Made by a program: the position numbers and the translations under genes. DNA of 63,244 bases from Parabacteroides acidifaciens (GTDB lineage Bacteria; Bacteroidota; Bacteroidia; Bacteroidales; Tannerellaceae), in contig NZ_QREV01000027.1 of the NCBI RefSeq assembly GCF_003363715.1, positions 1-63,244 on the forward strand. Reading direction: 5' to 3'. Below are positions 60,256 to 63,244 of this stretch, one piece after another (position 1 is the first letter of the stretch; each line of letters opens with the position of its first letter). The notes under the pieces were generated by a model. That model searched no databases. It was not told the DNA's origin and saw only the letters and a program-made list of their open reading frames with translations.

Positions 60256-62388
60256 ATGCAAACAAACCAACAATTTGACCTCGCCTTCAACTTACTGCAG
60301 AATACCGGAACCAACCTCTTTCTGACAGGTAAAGCCGGAACGGGCAAAACTACATTTCTAAAAAGACTAAAAGAGGTGTCTCCCAAACGAATGATCGTCG
60401 TCGCCCCTACCGGAGTCGCCGCCATCAATGCAGGAGGAGTCACAATCCATTCTTTCTTCCAGCTACCGTTTGGTCCCTACATTCCGTCTTCTCCGGAATA
60501 CCAGGGAGGTAAACAGGATTTCAAGAACCAGTTCCGCAAAGATAAGATCAATATCATCCGCAGTATGGACCTGCTTGTGATCGACGAGGTCAGCATGGTA
60601 CGTGCCGACCTGCTGGATGCAATCAGCGACGTCCTGCGCCGGTATAAAGACCATAATAAACCCTTCGGCGGTGTCCAACTGTTACTGATCGGCGATTTGC
60701 AACAGTTAGCCCCTGTCGCCAAAGATGATGAATGGAACCTGCTGAAAGAGCACTATCCGTCAACTTTCTTTTTCGACAGCAAGGCCCTGTCGGAAAGCAA
60801 TTATTTCTGCATCGAACTGACGCATGTCTACCGCCAGAGCGACACGTCATTCATCAACCTGCTGAATAATATCCGCGAAAACAAATTCGACGATGATACA
60901 TTATACCGGCTGAACCAACGATACATTCCCGACTTTCAGCCGGACGAACGCGCCGGCTACATCACGCTGACAACCCACAACTACCAGGCGCAGCAGATCA
61001 ACAACCGGAAATTAGCGGAACTGTCCGGTCAGGCTTACACCTTTTCGGCCGAGATCAACAACGATTTCCCCGAATACTCTTATCCGACGGACGACAAGCT
61101 GATACTGAAATGCGGCGCGCAAGTCATGTTCGTCAAAAACGACTCTTCCCCGGAGAAGCGTTATTACAATGGCAAGATCGGTAAAGTCGTCTTTATCAAT
61201 CCGAGCAAGATAACAGTTGTTGACAAAGAAGGAAACGAAATCATCGTCGAGAAGGAAACCTGGAACAACGTAAAATACACGATCAACCCGGAGACACAGG
61301 AAATTACAGAAACAATATCCGGCACTTTCAGCCAATATCCGCTGAAAACAGCTTGGGCCATCACCATTCACAAAAGCCAGGGGCTGACTTTCGAGCATGC
61401 GATTATCGACGCTTCGGCCGCCTTTTCGCATGGACAGGTATATGTAGCGTTGAGCCGTTGCAAGACACTGGAAGGACTTGTACTGAGCAGCCAGATCACC
61501 CGCAACGCCATGATCAGCGACGGACGGATAGAGGCGTTTACCTCATCGGTCGACAGCCGCCGGCCGGGCGAAGACCAGATCCGGAGAGCCCAACAACAAT
61601 ACTTTACGGAGCTGATCTGCGAGTTGTTCGACTTCAATAATCTTCAGCAACGCCTGCAATATGCCGCCTTCACTGTATATGGAAATCTGCAAAAGCTATA
61701 TCCGGAACTAAGTGTCCAGTATTCCAACACCCGCGATGTGTTTCGCTCGACAATTACAGATGTCGGCGAACGTTTCATCCAGCAATTAAAACGGATGATC
61801 GCAGAGAATCCCGACAATTACCTGCATGACGAGAGAATCCAGGAACGGGTCCGCAAAGGCGTCGCTTACTTCCTGGAACAGATAGACCGTCTTTGTACGC
61901 CCCTGCAAGAAGCATCCGATAATGTGGAAATCGATAATAAAGAAGTCCGCAAGACAGTCACCAACGCATTCAACAAACTGAACGAAGACCTCCGCATCAA
62001 GCTATCGGCACTGCAAGGATGTAAAGACGAGTTCACGATCTCGGGCTATCTGTCGGCAAAAGCAAAGGCAAGCATCGAACAACCGGCAAAAGCACCTGCC
62101 CGCAAACGTTCTGAAAAGTCTTCCAAACAGGAAAAACAGGAAATATCGACAGATATCAAATATCCGGAACTATATGCCCGCCTGAGACAATGGCGCTATG
62201 AACTTTCCGTCGAAAAAGACCTCCCTCCTTACACGATCCTGCAGCAAAAAGCATTGATCGGCGTAGTCAACACTTTACCGGTCAGTGGCCGCGACCTGCT
62301 CAGCATACCCGGTATCGGGAAAAAGATCGTAGAAAACTATGGCGCAAAACTATTGGAGATTGTCGATGAATTTAAAAGGGATCAATAG
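60256..62388 (+). CDS. PIF1/RecD-like DNA helicase with C-terminal HRDC domain
   Basis: A 710-residue SF1B helicase. Walker A is GKAGTGKTT (25-33), Walker B LLVIDEVSMV, then GGVQLLLIGDLQQLAPV and the UvrD_C_2 motif AWAITIHKSQGLTFEHAIID and YVALSRCKTLEGLVL. A helical middle (about 430-600) leads to an HRDC domain (about 630-700: LPPYTILQQKALIGVVNTLP then LLSIPGIGKKIVENYGAKLL). PIF1-type helicases unwind G-quadruplexes and stalled forks; HRDC helps DNA binding. It is common in Bacteroidetes genomes as a single-gene unit. Confidence 0.93.
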   Translation: MQTNQQFDLAFNLLQNTGTNLFLTGKAGTGKTTFLKRLKEVSPKRMIVVAPTGVAAINAGGVTIHSFFQLPFGPYIPSSPEYQGGKQDFKNQFRKDKINIIRSMDLLVIDEVSMVRADLLDAISDVLRRYKDHNKPFGGVQLLLIGDLQQLAPVAKDDEWNLLKEHYPSTFFFDSKALSESNYFCIELTHVYRQSDTSFINLLNNIRENKFDDDTLYRLNQRYIPDFQPDERAGYITLTTHNYQAQQINNRKLAELSGQAYTFSAEINNDFPEYSYPTDDKLILKCGAQVMFVKNDSSPEKRYYNGKIGKVVFINPSKITVVDKEGNEIIVEKETWNNVKYTINPETQEITETISGTFSQYPLKTAWAITIHKSQGLTFEHAIIDASAAFSHGQVYVALSRCKTLEGLVLSSQITRNAMISDGRIEAFTSSVDSRRPGEDQIRRAQQQYFTELICELFDFNNLQQRLQYAAFTVYGNLQKLYPELSVQYSNTRDVFRSTITDVGERFIQQLKRMIAENPDNYLHDERIQERVRKGVAYFLEQIDRLCTPLQEASDNVEIDNKEVRKTVTNAFNKLNEDLRIKLSALQGCKDEFTISGYLSAKAKASIEQPAKAPARKRSEKSSKQEKQEISTDIKYPELYARLRQWRYELSVEKDLPPYTILQQKALIGVVNTLPVSGRDLLSIPGIGKKIVENYGAKLLEIVDEFKRDQ

Positions 62389-62470
62389 AGAATCTTTCCG
62401 GTATAAGGACTGTTACGATTATCCGTATATCTGCTAAAGACACAAAAGATTTTTGATTAGATCCGGAAGA
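62389..62470. other. Short convergent spacer
   Basis: 82 bp between the helicase stop and the end of the convergent sigma gene; no clear hairpin terminator seen. Confidence 0.4.
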
Positions 62471-63049
62471 CTAAAGTAAAAGGAGCATAAAGCCTTTTAT
62501 CTGCTTATATTGCTGGTTTACATACTCAGCAATACGTTTATAAGCTTTTGCGATATGAATATTAACAGTCTTTTCACTAATACTTAAAACATCCGCAATT
62601 TCCCGGTTCTTTAATTTATCTGATAAGACAAGACGAAATACTTCTTTGCATTTCGGAGGTAAAGAATCAATGGCCTGCTGAACCAATATCTGATATTCTT
62701 CATCCAACAAACTTTTTTCCGGAGAATCAGAATCTGGTATCAACTCTATTTCATATAAAGAATAAGAATCTTTTTCTTGTACATATCCTCTTCTTATATA
62801 ATGCAGAGCCTGATTTTTCACGGATATATACAAATAACGTTCCGGTTCTTTCACATAGGATAGCGTTTTCCCCTTCTGCCAGACAACCGTAAAAACATCC
62901 AAGACGGCCTCTTCTGCCAATTCACGAGAGTGCAGATAATAATAAGCAAGATGAAACAAACGCCGGGAATAAGTTTCAAACAATAGTCTGAATGCCGTTT
63001 CATCTCCTCTGATTGCTTTATTAAAAAGGGATATGATACTCTCCTCCAT
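62471..63049 (-). CDS. ECF RNA polymerase sigma factor without adjacent anti-sigma
   Basis: A 192-residue ECF sigma: region 2 with YLHSRELAEEAVLDVFTVVW and region 4 with SLPPKCKEVFRLVLSDKLKN then REIADVLSISEKTVNIHIAK. Its transcript runs left toward the convergent helicase gene, so no FecR/SusC genes follow. The anti-sigma factor, if any, must be encoded upstream (right of the window) or elsewhere. The ATG at 63049 (MEESIISLFNKAIRGDETAF) matches the usual ECF N-terminus. Confidence 0.92.
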   Translation of the reverse strand: MEESIISLFNKAIRGDETAFRLLFETYSRRLFHLAYYYLHSRELAEEAVLDVFTVVWQKGKTLSYVKEPERYLYISVKNQALHYIRRGYVQEKDSYSLYEIELIPDSDSPEKSLLDEEYQILVQQAIDSLPPKCKEVFRLVLSDKLKNREIADVLSISEKTVNIHIAKAYKRIAEYVNQQYKQIKGFMLLLL

Positions 63050-63244
63050 CTCAGATATAGTTTCTTCAATAATATATTAAGGTGGTAAATGTAAGTAAAA
63101 ATTTTAAACTCAAGAAGGGACTTACTAAAATAAACGCTATCCCTAACACTTAGCTCTGGTTGTATGTTTCACTTTTTCTTAGTTTTGGACCTTCTGCAAA
63201 TTGAAAAATATACATTAACCCCCTGTTTCGACTGTTTTTCTATT
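63050..63244. other. Upstream region of the edge sigma gene
   Basis: No coding region; AT-rich DNA that would contain the promoter of the sigma gene. I see no consensus -33/-7 pair with confidence. The neighbouring gene is outside the window. Confidence 0.4.

Overview
This is a chromosomal segment of a gut-type Bacteroidales bacterium, most likely Parabacteroides or a close relative. The evidence is the gene set (SusC/SusD pair, FecR/ECF sigma system, serine palmitoyltransferase, GldH, S46 dipeptidyl peptidase, DUF2027-Smr, DUF3276, DUF5606 and DUF3256 proteins), repeated Bacteroidota -7 boxes (TAnnTTTG, sometimes with a TTG/TTTG about 19-21 bp upstream) and a near absence of Shine-Dalgarno sequences. 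The genus is an inference from gene content; no 16S rRNA gene is present.

Layout. 1-8613: part of a repeated noncoding element, then a Smr-domain protein, a CYTH protein, a DPP11-type peptidase, DnaG and a NatA/NatB-like ABC exporter. 8620-9058: a bidirectional terminator and two tandem tRNA-Gln genes. 9059-17583: conserved housekeeping runs (rsfS-ftsH-cdsA, ferredoxin, nusB-yajC-ybbR-coaE, DUF5606). 17919-25677: lon and trmN6 diverge; a lipid kinase and serine palmitoyltransferase diverge (sphingolipid/phospholipid head-group metabolism); then ricT-like and gldH. 25680-33428: leftward cell-shape operon purH-mreB-mreC-mreD-PBP2-rodA, with mreB bracketed by inverted repeats built from an ATGCCAAT-like 8-mer. 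33523-35983: a compact ECF sigma / small membrane protein / DUF4252 / beta-barrel operon.

36043-46405: a 10.3-kb AT-richer island holding a polysaccharide-utilisation-type locus (sugar isomerase-like/DUF1080 fusion, Gfo/Idh/MocA oxidoreductase, ECF sigma, FecR, SusC with STN domain, SusD). It is bracketed by an about 35-bp identical direct repeat that is also a terminator hairpin. It contains no recognisable classical glycoside hydrolase; the enzyme set suggests oxidation-based (3-keto) cleavage of a glycoside. 46406-51759: WG-repeat protein, hairpins plus the second copy of the window-edge repeat, and a LytTR response regulator with a TPR histidine kinase. 51949-56009: an OmpR-type two-component system followed by three secreted PepSY-like proteins. 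56019-63244: DUF3256 protein, EamA transporter, truA, AspT-like transporter, PIF1-like helicase with HRDC domain, and an orphan ECF sigma factor at the right edge.

The best candidates for something not already explained are the repeat-bounded island, the two-copy block-conserved intergenic element, the 8-mer hairpins around mreB, the sigma/DUF4252/barrel module and the two-component/PepSY cluster. No CRISPR array, transposase, integrase, phage gene or rRNA gene was seen.
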